This document shows positions 23,401-34,041 of a stretch of 64,000 nucleotides of DNA, one piece after another. Source of the stretch: Polyporus tsugae (Eukaryota; Basidiomycota; Agaricomycetes; Polyporales; Polyporaceae); NCBI GenBank assembly GCA_024305745.1, contig JAHRBS010000014.1:627501-691500 (forward strand), written 5' to 3'. Made by a program: the position numbers and the translations under genes. The notes below the pieces were generated by a model that saw nothing but the letters and a program-made list of their open reading frames with translations, made no database searches and was not told the DNA's origin. The number at the start of each line of letters is the position of its first letter. Position 1 is the first letter of the stretch.

Positions 23401-25327
23401 GCTGAAGGGCAGCCCCCGCAAGGGTGCACCTGTACAATGGTCAGCCGCTTGCGAACGTGCATTCGCGACCTTGAAACAGAAGCTCACCTCTTCCCCAGTC
23501 CTTAGTTACCCCCGGCCGTGGCACCTATTCGTAATCGACACTGATGCGTCGGGAGACGCAATCGGCGGCATTTTGCACCAGTCCGCCGATGGATTTGATG
23601 GGGGAGGAGATGACGAAACACGCTATTGTTTTCAAGAGTCAAAACTACACCCGATTGCCTACGAATCGAGACGCATGTCACCCACCGAGCAGCGCTACTC
23701 CGCGCAAGAACGCGAAATGCTGGCAATCGACTACTGCTTGCAAAAATGGCGCGGATACATCGAGGGCTCGCCAATTGTCATCCGAAGTGATCACGAAAGC
23801 CTCAAATACTTCCTCTCCCAAAAACATCTCGGCCGTCGCCTCGCCTGTTTCGCAGACAACATCGCACACTTCGACGTGCGTATCATCTACCGTCCCGGTC
23901 GGAATCAGCTCGCCGCAGACGCACTCTCATGACGGCCAGGGAACCCCGACGTACCTGACTCTGACACCCTCGGACCCCTCTTCGCGCACCCTCTCGAGCC
24001 CGATGAACCCGTTCCAATCGCCCATTTCGAGACCCTTGAATGATGGTGACAGCAGCTCCTCGCAGAACCTTCCTCCGAACCGTCACAGCGCAGCTACGCC
24101 CTCCAAAATGCGCACCTGTGGCAGAAAATCAGCAACAGCTCGGGTGAGATCATGGTACGCGTACCCACCAGTCTGGAGGAGGCGCGCGAACTGATCCACA
24201 CTGTGCATGTTGAGATAGGCCACCTCGGGGCCCATGCCGTCCTCGATACACTACGAACGCGCGCCCAGGTCCCTAGTGTCACAGACTTGGTCACGGACGT
24301 CGTCCGCCGCTGCAACGAATGTCAGTTCACTCGCCGTGAAGCTCCAGTCCCGCAACACTTACATCCGATGCCCCGCGTCGACGCCTTCGACTGCTGGGCC
24401 CTGGACTGGATCGGCCCGCTTCAGAAATCTACAAAAAGCAATCAGTACATTCTAACGGCGCTCGACCACGGCTCCGATCTTCCACACGCCACCGCGCACC
24501 CAGCTCGCTCGCACCTCGGCGCACTCGAACTCCTCCGCACACTCATCACGCAGTACGGCAAGCCAAAGGCCGTCCTCACAGACAATGGCGAAGAGTTCCT
24601 GTCCTACGCCTTCCAAAACTACCTCCAGCGGCTTAGCATCGAGCACCTACGCACATCGCCGTACCACCCCCAAACGAACGGCCGGCTGGAGAAGTTCAAC
24701 GACAACCTCACTCAAACTCTCGCACGGCTGGTGGTGCCAGATCGACAGGACAGATGGGACGATTACTTACCTGACGCCCTGCTCGCTGCGCGCGCGCACA
24801 CCAACACCTCCACTAGAGCATCCCCCGCTTTCCTCGCATATGGCCGTGAAGCGCGCCTTCCGAGTGAGCCCACATTTGACATGTTGTGTCGCCCGCCTAC
24901 TGACGACGAAATCGCGACCTTGCAGCATGCACGTCTTGAGCGTGTCCGCAATTTGTCGCGCTTCCGTGGCGAGGCCAACCTGCACGCTCTGCGTCAGCTT
25001 GAAGCAGCCGCTGAAAAACGCGAAAACACATACAAGGATCGCGGTATCGGGATTGGCAGTCTTGTGCTGCGCCGATCGCCTGAGGCCACCAAACTCCATC
25101 CCCGCTGGGACGGACCCTTCATCGTGCATGACCTAACAGATCACAACACCTATCAGCTGCGCACGAAGAATGGTTTCATCCTCCGTATCTCGTACAACGC
25201 CGAACGGCTCAAGCCGTATCACACCTCCGAAGCCGAACCCAGCCTCTGGTACTCCAGTGCCGAGCTTCAACAGCGCGACCACAAGGCCCATGTCGAAAGC
25301 GTCCTCCGCGCCCGTCATATCACCTAG
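20406..25327 (+). pseudogene. Gag-Pol polyprotein of Ty3/gypsy element, disrupted
   Basis: The single frame from 20406 encodes Gag; its zinc knuckle (YNCNRMGHYSRNC, near 21380) has Arg where the first Cys of CCHC is expected. Next come an aspartic protease (DSGAAS, 22011), RT with YLDDIIIYSDD (23084) and RNase H (DTDASG, near 23536). Near 23193 an A run is one base short, so the rest of RT and RNase H lies in another frame up to a TGA at 23930. That same frame then continues through further TGA codons at 24041 and 24047 into the integrase, which has an HHCC finger (CNECQ) and a DDE triad (WALDWIGP, LTDNGEEF, HPQTNGRLE). The stop at 25327 ends the ORF. Each nonsense codon could come from CGA by one C-to-T change. 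The copy is not autonomous unless these are sequence errors. Confidence 0.9.
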
Positions 25328-25485
25328 CGGAGCCGACACGTCAGCACCACCACAAAAACCCTACTAGCCATTGTACGGGTCAAGCACCAGTTGGTTATAC
25401 TCACCTTACACAAAACAAAACAGAAATGGCCCTGCCTCCGCGACCCTGGTGGCACAGCAGCTGACGGACTCGGCGGAGCGAGTTC

Positions 25486-25501
25486 TGAGAAGAGGGGATG
25501 G
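25486..25501 (+). other. Polypurine tract
   Basis: A purine-rich run (GAGAAGAGGGGATGG) directly precedes the 3' LTR, the position of the plus-strand primer in LTR retroelements. Confidence 0.6.
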
Positions 25502-25817
25502 TGTTGACACATAGACCTGGCTCGGTCGTGTTCGGTTTGGTCTTGTTTGTATCCTGCCTAAAACGGGCGTTCAACGCCCAGATATTGAATGTCCTCATTC
25601 CCGTTCCGCAGCACTACTGTTTCTCTACTTCCGCTGTACAATACGACATAGTGACGTGAAAATGCGTTCATCCCGCCTGTGACTCGACTTAAAAGCAATG
25701 ACGTAGCTACAACCATCCAGTTGTATATAAACCCCCGTTTCTCTCGAATAAACGGCAGTACTCTGTCTTATCCTCACGCCGCCGGTTCGAGCTCCGAAAG
25801 GATAGGGTGCCACCACA
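25502..25817 (+). repeat. 3' LTR of the young gypsy element
   Basis: 316 bp, identical to the 5' LTR except for three C/T differences at CpG sites. It is followed by CTCT. Confidence 0.93.
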
Positions 25818-27439
25818 CTCTGACATTGACGACGGCTTTCTCTGGGGGGCAGCAGCGCCCGTTAGCCGACGGCCAGCTCACGTAAGGAGATAACAAGGGG
25901 AATTGAAAGTCCGCTTTAAGTTGTCTGTGATCGAAGCGAGTCCGATACTGAACGCCGCAGTATCTCTCATTTCCCATTATCTCACCTCCGCTTTGATTCC
26001 CCATTCGCATGATGGCCAGTGGTCCTGCATCACGGGATATTTAAGCTTACTGAGTACTCGCTGTATGTAAACACTTGGATTTCTCTGAATTTACATCCCA
26101 TCTCTCATGCACTGCTGCATAGTACCAAGTACCAGGATCTCTCCTGAGGACATCATGTCCTAGACCTCAAACAATGATGTGCAGCGACCTAGAATAAATT
26201 GTGTGTATTAATTCAGGCACAGAGTAGCATATGTAGATGGCCAATCTTTTCAAGAGACGGACGTGTTCATGCTCATTCAAGTATCAGCGGGCGGGTACTA
26301 CCAGCTGTATCCAGTGCCTGTCTTCCTGAGTTGGTGGCCTATTGGGCATTTGAATGGCTATTTTTTGTCGTTGTAGGGTTGTTCTTGGTTATGCAAGCAT
26401 TTACTCTGCGGCGGCCAACGACTACAACTCAATCCCGGATGCAGCTGGATGTGTGCTTACATAATCTCTTGGCGTCCAATGTTTGACATATTTCTCCCTC
26501 CGTTGCTCTCGTGGTGCCCGGAAATTTTTTGCATCTTGCTGTATTCAATGTATAGTACGCCCTCTCCATGCCTGATCTTTTATTGATGTACTGGATGGGA
26601 GAGTATCTGACAATCAATAGGAGGGACTGGGTGTAACTTGCTGATATCCCGCTCGTGCATGCCACGCAGATAAATTTCTCATGGACAACTTAAAATATAC
26701 TGTAATCGTACACCTTTCACCATAAAGATCTGTTGCATAGTGAGTATGTGAGTGGCCTGAAGACGCATCAGTGTTCTGCTTCGGTAAATGTGCAGAACTG
26801 TATCTTATCATTGTCCGATTCGTCGTCTATCTCATCTGCTTGACCGGTCGGGGTTGCAACACCTGCTCGAGCGAGAGACTCCGACGGTTAGCGAGAATCA
26901 GACGCTGGCCGCTCGCTTAGGCCCCATTGGCAGGGCGCTGCCGGCCCCCACTTTCTCCCTGGGTTCTCTCTTGTAGGCAATGCAGAATATACTAGAACCC
27001 ATTTTCGAAACTACCACCATCTGGTCTGCCTGCGCTTTCCAAGGCCACCCGCTATGATGAAGAAGACAATCTCCAGGCCTGCGTGCAATTGGCTCGAAGG
27101 GCCAGGGAGAGGGGACAATTGCGGGCAGCGGGAGGAATCGGCTGCTTCCTCAAGGCCTCTGAGGCCTCATGAGGCCTCCTCATGCATCATCGGCCGACGG
27201 AGGCTTTGTTCGCGTCGCGAGTACGGGTTTGAATTCACAGTTCTGGCGTTCAATCAATGCTGTTCACGGAGTTCTGCTGCCCGGCTGGAGCACTCGTCCG
27301 AGAGGTCATTTTGCAGGCGGGGTAACATTTTTTAATGAGTGCTTTCGGGACCATCATGAGGATGTTTCCCCTTAGATATAACCCTAGAGTATGTAGGCGA
27401 AAGGAGGATTGCGAGCTATTGCAAGACGCGTTGCAGCCC

Positions 27440-27525
27440 CGCGCGACGCGGCTTGTGAGGCGCGCGCTCCTGACCATCCCGATATGGTATAATCGGGGTT
27501 TGAATTTGTTCTCAATTCGTCCCTC
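27440..27525. repeat. Second copy of the ~80-bp dispersed repeat (inverted)
   Basis: The reverse complement resembles 19788-19872, with a fully conserved CCGATTATACCATATC core. The flanks are unrelated. Confidence 0.4.
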
Positions 27526-27973
27526 ACACAGTTCTTCCAGTCCCCACGGCACCGTATCCGAACACACAACACCATTCCCCCACAAAATCCTGCCCCCCGC
27601 CTCTCGGAATAAGCACGACCCACGCACGGTGCATCGTGGGGACTGGTTACGAGTCTAAAGCGCAGTCCAGCGAGGCCTTAAGTACGCCTCGGAGGACACA
27701 CGTCTTCTTGACCTGTCTTGACAGAGGAGGCTGAGGAGCACAGGCTGCCTGTCATTTCATGCGACTGCGGGTGCCACAGTCTAGACGCGCGCATGAATGC
27801 AACTGAATGCAGCAATCACCAGTGACTACTAAGTTAAGTTACTTACATATTCATGCCGGAAGGACTCGGGGATCTAAGTACTTTGAGAGGGTTGTCCCAG
27901 CAGCACCGCGCGCCGCAGAACGACCCAAGATGCTTGAAAAATGCCGGGGCGTGGACCAACGGCGAGGAACCGA

Positions 27974-28003
27974 CATCATCATCATCATCATCATCATCAT
28001 CAT
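27974..28003. repeat. (CAT)10 microsatellite
   Basis: Ten perfect CAT units about 145 bp upstream of the MRPL20 start. It would encode poly-His or poly-Ser in open frames that are not genes. Confidence 0.9.
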
Positions 28004-28148
28004 GGCATGAACTGGCGAAGTTATCCCAAAATTGCCAAATTTGTATCGTCGGTCCTTGGCGAATGTGGTGTTCGGGGTCCTCGCTGTCGCTGTGGCAAGT
28101 TCCTCTGCTCAGCGGTCAGCGCTTCAGCCTCTCTCTCTCGTCTTCACC

Positions 28149-28691
28149 ATGCCTCCTCGAGTGTCCCTCCCGTCCTTGAGGTTCTCCTGTCGTTCATACG
28201 CTACGCGGCTCCCAGAGAGGCCGCCATACCGCGCCCCTGATCCGCTTCGCAACAACCCACACGCTAGTTACACGGAGCTTTCGGAGAATGTGACATTCAT
28301 CCATCGTCCTCCCCCAACCGCGCCCTCTCCGCTCTCATATACCACGTCGCCCGCATCGCCGCTGCTGCAACCCTCAGCATCATCCGTCACGGGGGACCTG
28401 CCGCCGACGTTCCGGAAGCAGCGCGAAGAGAAGCCGCGTGTCTCCGATGAAGACCTTGCGCGCATCCGCCAGCTGCGCAGGGAAGACCCCGCGACGTGGA
28501 CCCGCGGGAGGCTCGCGAAGGAGTTTAACTGCACACCGTGGTTCGTGGGGAAGATTACGTCGCTGAAGGGCCCGGACGTGCGGAAGGCGAAGGCGGAGAT
28601 GGAGGAACAGCACGGCGCGAACCGCGCCAAATGGGGCGAGAGGAGGTCGCTGCACGCGGACATCAGGAAAAAGCGCAAGGAGTTCTGGTAG
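28149..28691 (+). CDS. MRPL20: Mitochondrial large-subunit ribosomal protein mL58 (MRPL20)
   Basis: A single exon of 180 residues. The N-terminus is basic and Ser/Arg-rich (PSLRFSCRSYATRLPE), as in mitochondrial presequences. The conserved part is LPPTFRKQREEKPRVSDEDL, then RIRQLRREDPATWTRGRLAK and FNCTPWFVGKI, ending in a basic RKKRKEFW tail. This is the MRP-L20 family pattern (a Glu/Asp-Pro-x-x-Trp-Thr/Ser-Arg helix and a Cys-x-x-x-Phe-Val-Gly segment) found in fungal mitoribosome large subunits. ATG 28149 was chosen over upstream frames because it starts the presequence in good context (CACCATGCC). It is a structural component of mitochondrial translation. Confidence 0.82.
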   Translation: MPPRVSLPSLRFSCRSYATRLPERPPYRAPDPLRNNPHASYTELSENVTFIHRPPPTAPSPLSYTTSPASPLLQPSASSVTGDLPPTFRKQREEKPRVSDEDLARIRQLRREDPATWTRGRLAKEFNCTPWFVGKITSLKGPDVRKAKAEMEEQHGANRAKWGERRSLHADIRKKRKEFW

Positions 28692-28905
28692 ACTTGCGCT
28701 CCCCCCGGGATCGTGGGTGGCTTTCTGGTGGGATGGGTATCCAAGGTGTGTGTATAAATCGTCGTTAGGTGGTTTATGTTGGAAGCTCATTCGACCGGGA
28801 CTGTTTCTTCTAGTATGCCACGCGTCGCAAACGCTTCATATTTTCTCATGTTCAAGCATACAATATCGTAGATCTTTCTATTCTCATGCTCTCGTGGCCG
28901 TCGTT

Positions 28906-29140
28906 GATGACGAGCACCCACACGAGCCACACAGTCTGCGAACGCTCCCCATACCAAAGGTGCGGCTCGCCCAGCAGGACGGACTTGGCTGGGCCAGGGG
29001 AGGTGTCGGAGCTCGTGCCAGAGGTCTTCCCGCTCGTGGGCCTCGCGATTCTGGTCGGAGAGACTTGTGAGAGGAATTGGGCTGTGGCGAATGGGGTTTT
29101 GAGGCGTCCGGAGTGTGCGTGAGGGTAGAAACCCTTTTGC
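28906..29140 (+). pseudogene. C-terminal relic of the 593-residue F-box family
   Basis: The DNA aligns with the last ~240 nt of the F-box genes at 7684 and 14631. DEHPHEPHSLRTL and then TDLAG...VSELVPEVFPLV, and finally NWAVANGVLRRPECA, parallel KHPREPHSLRAL, VSELVGAAFPLV and DWAVVDGASPCPECA. The matches are split over two frames, the Cys-Pro-x-Cys motif is reduced to RPEC, and no F-box precedes it. It is a truncated duplicate between MRPL20 and NEO1. Confidence 0.75.
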
Positions 29141-29641
29141 AAGCACTGACTGTCCGCAGTAAGGTTTGGGCTCAGCGTGTATAGGTAGGTGATCTAAACA
29201 TGCGCAGCAACCGCAGAACGTTACTCTGGGGCAACCTTGACGGGATGTTGTTGGGTGTTGGCTGCCAAGCGACGTTTCTACATACACGTCAACGCCGAGT
29301 ATCGCGTCATGACCCCGGGCATGCATGACCTCTGGATTCAGGTGTGTGTTAAAAGATGTAGTTAACGTTGAAGCGGTCAGAGAGCTACTTATCACGATGT
29401 AGTGTGTGGTAGTTGTTGACCTTACTTTAATAATTGTGATGATTGCTCAATTCTAAACGAGAGCATATACTATTTCAACTTCAGAAAGCATTTTGAAACT
29501 CCGAAGGTTGACCACATACTCCGCTGCGCCGGAGTGCGTTCACTCTTCGCACCGTTACTGGACTCAACAACCCTCAGCTTGATGTGCTCCACTCGTCTTT
29601 ACCGCTAATACTCGACTAATATCTGGTGTCGCCTGGGGCAC
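29141..29641. other. Promoter region of NEO1-like gene
   Basis: About 500 bp with no coding signal, AT-richer in the middle (29380-29480). It should hold the promoter of the P4-ATPase gene; no defined element was identified. Confidence 0.4.
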
Positions 29642-32600
29642 ATGTCCGAAATCCCTCTACACACATTCGGACGATCCAGGAAGTCTAGAGCAGGCTACAC
29701 ACCCCTCCACAACGGCGAGCCCGGAGACGAGGATCACAGCAACGCCATCGGCTCTAGTAATAGCAACAGACCCACCATGCACGCCACCGTACGCGCGGCG
29801 GTCACCTCGTCGGGAGCTAAGAGGCAGGGCAAGCAACGTGAGAGATATGCAGACGACCCGGAAGAGGAGGAGACGCTCCTTGGAAGCGCGGCGCGCGAGG
29901 ATGCCGGGTTTCGCGACGACGAGCCAGAGGATGAAAGACGACAATCTCCCCAGGTACGTATACACAATCCCTATACCTTACGCTACACCTGTCCAGATCC
30001 GACGGGGGTCTTGTGCGTTGCGGGCTATGAGCACCTGCGCAGTTTCAGCTGACGTTGCGAGTCTTTGCAGTCCCCCACGCGGAAGAATCGGTCTAGTGAC
30101 AAGTCGAGAACGATCCCCTTCAGACCTCCGGAGAAACTGGCGGGCAAATATCCACCAAATGTAGTCCGCAACCAGAAGTATAACGTCTTCACATTCCTCC
30201 CACTCGTGTTCTACGAGCAGTTCAAGTTCTTCTTCAACCTATATTTCCTCCTCGTCGCACTATCACAATTTGTCCCTGCTCTCAAGATCGGTGGGTTCCG
30301 TATGTCCTCAGAAACAGGCGTAGTGTTGACCATGAAGCGCAGGTTTCATCGTCACATATATCGCCCCGCTCGCGTTTGTGATCACCGTGACGATGGGGAA
30401 GGAGGCCTACGACGACTACAAGCGCAATCTCCGCGACCGCGAAGCCAACTCGCAGAAGTACCTCGTTCTCGATCCCTCAGAGTACTCCGAGTCGTCTCTG
30501 GCGGGCATTCCCTACACTCGCTCAGTGCCGTCCTCGAGTCTGCGCGTCGGCGACCTTGTCCTACTGGAGAAGAACCAGCGAGTCCCTGCGGATCTTGTGC
30601 TCTTGCGGACTTCAGACAGCTCTGGGACATGCTTCATTCGCACTGACCAGTTGGACGGCGAGACGGACTGGAAGCTGCGCGTGGCGGTTCCCGCATGTCA
30701 GAAGCTCAGCGGCGACCGCGAATTGCTGACGGTTGACGCTGAAATCTACGGTATGCAACGTTTCTGCGAGAGGGTGTAGTCAGTATTTCTTACCTGTTTT
30801 ACAGCCGACGCACCAATCAAGGACATCCATACGTTCATCGGCACATTTACCATCAATTCTCCGCCAGCGTTGCTTGAGGACGACGTCCCTATGGTGCAGG
30901 TTCCCACTGTGGAACCCTTGTCGGCGGAGAACATGCTGTGGTCTAACACCGTCCTTGCTGCGGGGTCTGCTGTCGGCTTCGTCATCTACACTGGGTCCGA
31001 AACCCGTGCTGTAATGAACACCAGCCATCCGGAGACGAAGGTCGGTCTCCTTGATGTCGAGATCAACAGACTAGCCAAGGTCAGCGGTTTCCGTCGCATT
31101 TCTACAGACGCCTAACGTCATGCAGATCCTTTGCGCCGTGACTTTCGTGCTGTCGTTCGTCTTGGTAGCGCTCAACGGGTTCAGGGGCCTCTGGTACATC
31201 TACATTTTCCGCTTCCTCATTATCTTCTCTTCCATTATACCCATCAGGTACGTACTCGCTTCTCAGAGGCCGTTACGGACACATGCAGATGTATGCTATC
31301 TTGGACAGTCTGCGTGTCAATCTGGATATGGGCAAGACGGTGTATGCGCAACAGATCATGAATGACAACGAGATACCCAACACGATCGTGCGCACGAGCA
31401 CGCTTCCGGAGGAGCTGGGACGGATTGAATATTTGCTGAGCGACAAGACTGGGACGCTGACGCAGAACGGTGCGTAGTTAGGCGCATACATGCAAGGCGC
31501 GGGCTGACTTGTGCGCCTTCTGGACAGTGATGGAGATGAAGAAACTGCATATGGGCACGGTGTCCTATGGGTACGACTCCATGGACGAGGTTGCCCATCA
31601 ACTGGCTGTGGCGTTCGGCTCGGGCAATGAACTTGGTGAGTATCGCAGTAATTTCATCCGTCATTTATGTACTTGCTGATCGAAACCCTGATAACAGGTC
31701 ATGGTAGACAGAACTCGTTGCAAACCGGTGTCCAGCTGGCGACAAGGGGTCGTCGAGACATGTCCTCTCGTGTGCACGACGTGGTCCTCAGCTTGGCGCT
31801 CTGTCATAATGTGGGCAATGGATTCCTGTGACCAATCGACAGTAGACTTGACTTCGTTTCTTGCAGGTCACTCCGGTGTACAACGACGACGGTACGGTCA
31901 CCTACCAGGCATCTTCGCCTGACGAAGTCGCCATCGTGAAGTGGACGGAGTCCGTAGGCCTCCGCCTTATGTTCCGCGACCGCACACGTATCGAGCTCCA
32001 GACGCCGACGGGGGCGCGCATCTCGTTCGACGTGCTCGACATCTTCCCGTTCACGTCCGAGTCGAAGCGGATGGGCGTCGTCGTGCGCGACGCGCAGACG
32101 GGCGAGATCACGTTCCTGCAGAAGGGCGCGGACGTCGTGATGGCGACGATCGTGCAGCGCAACGACTGGCTCGACGAGGAGTGCGCAAACATGGCGCGCG
32201 AGGGCCTGCGGACGCTCGTCATGGCGCGCCGGAGGCTGAGCGACCAGTCGTTCAACCACTTCAGGGAGCAGTACCACCAGGCGAGCATCAAGCTTGAGGG
32301 CCGGAACGAGGCCATGGCGGCTGTCGTTGCGGAAGTCCTGGAACACGATCTCGAGCTGCTGGGCTTGACGGGTGTCGAGGACAAGTTGCAGGACGAGGTC
32401 AAGTCGACGTTGGAGCTGTTGAGGAACGCAGGGATCAAGATCTGGATGTTAACTGGCGACAAGATCGAGACTGCGACGTGTATTGCGATATCAACGAAGC
32501 TCGTGGCGCGTAACCAATACATCCACCAGGTGGCTAAGCGTGGGTGTCTACTACGAGCCACAATCACGCATATACTGATATGTAGACCTGCAGTTAAGAC

Positions 32601-33838
32601 GTCCGACCAAGTGCGGGACCAACTAGAGTTCTTGCAGCAGAAGCTCGACTGTTGTCTCGTCATCGACGGCGAGTCGCTCCAGCTCTGCCTCAACATGTTC
32701 AAGAACGAGTTTATCGAGATCGCAACCAAGCTCTCCGCCGTCGTCGCGTGCCGATGCTCTCCGACCCAGAAGGCGGACGTCGCGCGGCTTATCCGTAAGC
32801 ACACCAAGAAGCGCGTTTGCTGTATCGGTGACGGTGGAAACGACGTCAGCATGATCCAAGCAGCGGACGTTGGTCTGTAACATTTTTTTTTACTCTCCCG
32901 TCATCCGACACAAGCTCATGGTGGCCCAGGCGTCGGCATCGTCGGGATGGAAGGCAAGCAAGCCTCGCTTGCCGCCGACTTCTCGGTCACGCAGTTTAGT
33001 TTCCTCACCAAGCTCCTCCTCTGGCACGGCCGCAACTCGTACCGTCGGTCGGCAAAGCTCGCGCAATTCGTCATCCATCGTGGACTGATCATCTCGATCA
33101 TGCAAGCTGTCTTCTCCTCCATCTTCTACTTCGCCCCGATCGCGCTGTACCAGGGCTGGCTCTTGGTCGGATATGCGACCGCATACACTATGGCGCCCGT
33201 CTTCTCGCTGGTGCTCGACCGGGACGTCAACGAAGATCTGGCCCTGCTGTACCCCGAGCTGTACAAGGAGCTCACCAAGGGCCGCGTCTTGTCGTACAAG
33301 ACGTTCTTCATCTGGCTCATGATCAGTGTCTACCAAGGTATGGGTTCGTGAGAGCGTGCGATCTGTGCGACGCGTTGACTCCAAGTTACAGGTGCTGCTA
33401 TCATGATCATGTCCCTCGTTCTGTTCGAGAACGAGTTCTTGAACATTGTCTCCATCTCGTTCACCGCTCTTATTCTCAACGAACTTATAATGGTCGCACT
33501 AGAAATTACGACTTGGTGCGTTCTTTCGTTGTCTGCACGTATCCTGGTTGAGCTGACTTCATCGCAGGCATATATACATGGTGGTTTCCGAGGTTGCGAC
33601 GCTCCTCATCTATGCTGTCAGCATGGCATTCCTTCCAGAATATTTCGGTAAGCCTTCCTTGTCCTATATATGCGCCCGCCCAGGAGACTAACGGCCGGTA
33701 TCAGATCTAACATTTGTCCTATCGTCTCGGTTTGCTTGGAAGGTGGCGGTCATCGTAGCTGTCAGCGCGTTCCCACTGTACATTATCAAGTTCATTCGTA
33801 GTAGAGTCGCGCCAGCCGCGTCGAGCAAGCTGTTGTAA
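29642..33838 (+). CDS. NEO1: P4-type ATPase, phospholipid flippase of the Neo1/ATP9 class
   Basis: Fourteen exons (29642-29953, 30071-30290, 30343-30750, 30805-31079, 31126-31247, 31309-31469, 31528-31635, 31698-31810, 31867-32539, 32594-32872, 32930-33337, 33392-33515, 33568-33647, 33705-33838) give 1138 residues. Motifs: DGET (~282, actuator), [10 protein letters not shown] with phosphorylated Asp ~491, MLTGDK, and GDGGND (~876). Membrane segments flank these ([20 protein letters not shown]; six near the C-terminus). The compact length and the run [10 protein letters not shown] after [11 protein letters not shown] match Neo1 rather than Drs2/Dnf. Neo1 works in Golgi/endosome membranes, moving aminophospholipids to the cytosolic leaflet, and needs no Cdc50 subunit in yeast. 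The N-terminus is hydrophilic and acidic. Convergent with NST1, with a gap of ~200 bp. Confidence 0.93.
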
Positions 33839-34041
33839 CTTATGCTCTCATGAATTTACGGACAGCACTCTGCTTGGATCTTTCACTATTATTGATTGAA
33901 TCTTGTCAGTGATATGACATGCTAAGGTTGTCAGAATAAGACGCATTGCAGTATTGAACATTGGGGACCGTGAGAGAGCGAATGTCAAGATGCAAATAAA
34001 GACATGGTGGATGGGTGGTGGATGGTGGGGAAGCCTTCTGC

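Larger units (their letters stand above)
19873..25817 (+). mobile_element. Ty3/gypsy LTR retrotransposon, 5.9 kb, recent insertion
   Basis: Two 316-bp LTRs (TGTTGACA...CCACCACA) flank a gag-pol region in gypsy order: Gag, protease, RT, RNase H, integrase. The 4-bp CTCT occurs just outside each end (19869-19872, 25818-25821), fitting a target duplication. The LTRs differ at three positions by eye, all C/T at CpG, so insertion is recent. Despite this, pol carries one frameshift and three TGA stops. No convincing tRNA primer-binding site follows the left LTR; the junction begins with the palindrome CTTGATCAAG. The integrase has a GPY/F-type module (RWDGPF) but no chromodomain. Confidence 0.93.
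25818..28148. other. Intergenic, gene-poor
   Basis: About 2.3 kb with no recognised gene. It contains the second copy of the ~80-bp dispersed repeat (27440-27525, inverted), clustered AGGCCT-type palindromic units near 27150-27180, and a (CAT)10 run. The right end is the promoter of the mitochondrial ribosomal protein gene. Confidence 0.4.
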
